In this document: piece by piece, positions 7,266 through 8,590 of the stretch
Layout of the letters: each line of letters opens with the position of its first letter
How positions within the stretch are numbered: position 1 is the stretch's first letter
Translations under genes and position numbers: made by a program
The notes under the pieces: model-generated
What the model was told of the DNA's origin: nothing
Seen by the model: the letters and a program-made list of their open reading frames with translations, nothing else
The model's database searches: none
Source of the DNA: an uncultured Bacteroidales bacterium
GTDB taxonomy: Bacteria; Bacteroidota; Bacteroidia; Bacteroidales; UBA932
DNA length: 8,590 nucleotides
Assembly: GCA_934675095.1 (NCBI GenBank)
Contig: CAKUPC010000056.1
Span: 1-8,590, forward strand
Direction: 5' to 3'

Positions 7266-7487
7266 TTATATAAAATTTATGGCCACGTTACGGACATTCG
7301 TCAGAAACGGCTCCGCCGGTAGCGGCCCTGACAGCATCATTGTCGCGTAGTCCATATTCTTCTCTATCGTCACGCCCATATAGACCTTGCCTATAAGAGC
7401 CAGCACCACGGTCAGCACCCACTTCACACCGGCCCACTTGACCTTGAAGAATCCCCATTTCGTGAATATTGAATATACAAGAGCCCC
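7266..7487 (-). pseudogene. 3' remnant of a small integral-membrane protein gene (DUF2269-like)
   Basis: On the - strand the frame from 7487 down to a TAA (7268-7266) encodes about 73 residues: GALVYSIFTKWGFFKVKW, then KWVLTVVLALIGKVYMG, then a tail ending NVAINFI. The TGLIYSLFTKWGFFKH...VKWxLT pattern is what I know from predicted four-helix membrane proteins of the DUF2269 type, where it falls in the second half. In-frame upstream sequence stops at once (TAA at 7490-7488), no start codon is present in frame, and the sequence beyond 7488 belongs to a reductase fragment on the other strand. So the 5' half was lost at a junction near 7487-7490. The gene is almost certainly dead. The family name is tentative; the membrane segment and truncation are direct reading. 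Confidence 0.55.
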
Positions 7488-7489
7488 TT

Positions 7490-7597
7490 ATGAGAGAGGC
7501 TGCAATCAAGCCCGCGGTGCTCCAGATGGAATGCCATCCATATGCTCAGCGCATTGACGTACGCGAGACTATGAAACAGCACGGCATCCAGGTTGAA
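7490..7597 (+). pseudogene. Internal fragment of an aldo/keto reductase gene
   Basis: About 35 codons, beginning with REAAIKPAVLQMECHPY and continuing through AQRIDVRETMKQHGIQVE, end at TAA (7598-7600). KPAVLQxExHPY followed by a helix with xLRxxxxxHGI matches the middle of aldo/keto reductases of the 2,5-diketo-D-gluconate reductase type, where the protein would go on with a WYPLG strand and about 80-100 more residues. Everything before and after is missing: upstream is the opposite-strand membrane-protein remnant, downstream the start of a different reductase. An ATG at 7490 opens the frame, but a 36-residue product could not fold as a TIM barrel. It is a deletion remnant. Confidence 0.6.
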
Positions 7598-7600
7598 TAA

Positions 7601-8590
7601 TACAGGACACTTGGACTGAGCGGACTGAGGGTGTCGGCGGTAGGACTCGGATGTATGGGGATGAGCCACGCATACGGAGCGCCGCCGGACAGGAAAGCGA
7701 TGACGGAACTTCTGGCTTATGCCGTTGACATGGGCTACACCCTCTTCGACACAGCGGAGGTCTATGGCACGCCGGACAGACCGCACGACAACGAGGAACT
7801 CCTCGGAGAGGCATTGCGGCCGTTCCGTAACAGGATCGTCATCGCGACAAAGTTCGGACTGACCTTTGACTCTCCGGAAGCGGCCGGTCCTCACAAACTC
7901 ATACCGGATTCGAGGCCGGAGACAATCCAGAGATCCGTGGAAGAATCCCTGAGGCGACTGAGGACTGACCATATCGACCTCTACTACCAGCACCGCATCG
8001 ACCCGCATGTCGAACCGGAAACAGTCGCTGAAGTGATGGCGGATCTGATCAGAGAAGGTAAAATCCTGCATTGGGGAATATCCGAGGCCACTGAGGAATA
8101 TCTGCGCAGGGCACACAAGGTCTGCCCTGTCACGGCGGTGCAGAACAGATATTCAATGATGGCGAGGAAGCACGAGGCATTGTTCCCAGCCCTTGAGAAA
8201 CTCGGAATCGGATTCGTTGCGTTTTCACCATTGGCCAACGGTCTTCTTACGGAGTGCTACAACGCCCATTCTCAGTTCGACAGCAAGACCGATTACCGCG
8301 CGTCAATGCCCCAGTTCCGCAGCGAGAGCTTCGAGAAGAACAAGTCTCTCTTCGCTCTGCTCGACCATCTGGCTGAGGGACACCACGCCACACCTTCGCA
8401 GGTCGCGCTGGCCTGGATGCTGAACAAACATCCGTGGATTGTCCCGATACCGGGCACCAGACATCTCTCCCGGTTAAAGGAAAACGCCGGGGCCGTGGAC
8501 ATTCATCTGACCGAAGACGAATTGTGGAGCATAGACACTGAACTCGACTCTATGGAAATGAGCGAGGTCTTCGGTGGCTCACCGATAAGG
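7601..8590 (+). CDS. Aldo/keto reductase lacking a start codon; 3' end beyond the window
   Basis: An open frame of 330 codons encodes an NADPH-type aldo/keto reductase TIM barrel, beginning YRTLGLSGLRVSAVGLGCMG and running off the window near its expected C-terminus (SEVFGGSPIR). The catalytic tetrad is complete, counting from the codon at 7601: Asp50 and Tyr55 (FDTAEVYG), Lys84 (IATKFG), His131 (YYQHRIDP). The C-terminal cofactor region is also present (VPIPGTRHLSRLKENAG). The protein should begin one or two residues before YRTLG, but the preceding codon is an in-frame TAA (7598-7600). The first in-frame ATG (7655) would remove the first beta strand; an in-frame GTG (7631) is also late and has no ribosome site. 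No promoter or SD is visible. The body is undamaged, so loss of the start is recent, or the start is unusual, or the sequence has an error. Substrate unknown. Confidence 0.85.

Noticed and set aside
7490..7600. Reading the - strand here as an upstream continuation of the membrane protein (SIWSTAGLIAASLI) through a frameshift in the GGGG run
   Set aside because: It looked plausible at first, but the + strand of the same bases encodes a much more specific reductase segment (KPAVLQMECHPYAQR), so a junction explains the region better than a frameshift.
7424..8116. 230-codon open frame on the - strand opposite the second reductase
   Set aside because: It crosses the gene-fragment junctions and is antisense to a clear TIM-barrel enzyme with its catalytic tetrad; no recognizable motif of its own.
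1..8590. Search for CRISPR arrays, tRNA/rRNA genes, integrases, insertion sequences, toxin-antitoxin or phage-defence modules
   Set aside because: None seen. The nuclease-domain fragment at 1-201 is a common Bacteroidota family and does not by itself indicate a defence system.

Overview
The window comes from a Bacteroidota, most likely Bacteroidales, genome. Four things support this: two promoter -7 boxes matching the phylum consensus TAnnTTTG, a typical Bacteroidota AraC-type regulator, an outer-membrane efflux lipoprotein starting with the CGIYKKYERPE signature, and an intergenic hairpin repeat (GTCATTTCGACCGAGCGAAGCGAG type) that I recall from such genomes. Codons are strongly G/C-ending, so this is a GC-rich member of the group. 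I cannot name the genus.

Layout. Bases 1-201 are the 3' end of a PD-(D/E)XK-nuclease-domain gene on the + strand. It converges on an AraC-family regulator (284-1138, - strand). A divergent promoter region (1139-1321) separates the regulator from a three-gene + strand efflux operon: periplasmic adaptor lipoprotein (1322-2428), RND inner-membrane transporter (2433-5651) and TolC/NodT-type outer-membrane lipoprotein (5807-7243). The adaptor and transporter genes are 4 bases apart. Transporter and outer-membrane genes are separated by 155 bases filled mostly by an imperfect inverted-repeat element. Downstream (7266-8590) is a scar of gene pieces: the 3' end of a membrane-protein gene (- strand), an internal piece of one aldo/keto reductase (+), and a nearly complete second aldo/keto reductase (+) that has an in-frame TAA where its start codon should be and runs off the window.

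How the genes work together. The three efflux proteins should form one tripartite drug/solute exporter spanning both membranes, powered by the proton gradient. The regulator probably controls it: the shared promoter region holds a direct repeat (ATTTTGAA twice, exactly 21 bp apart) that ends against a weak -33 element of the efflux promoter. That is the layout expected for an AraC-type activator site.

Nothing here is a wholly new system. The best leads are an Asp-to-Asn change in the transporter's TM4 proton-relay pair, the hairpin repeat inside the operon, the operator architecture, and the mosaic scar with the start-less reductase.
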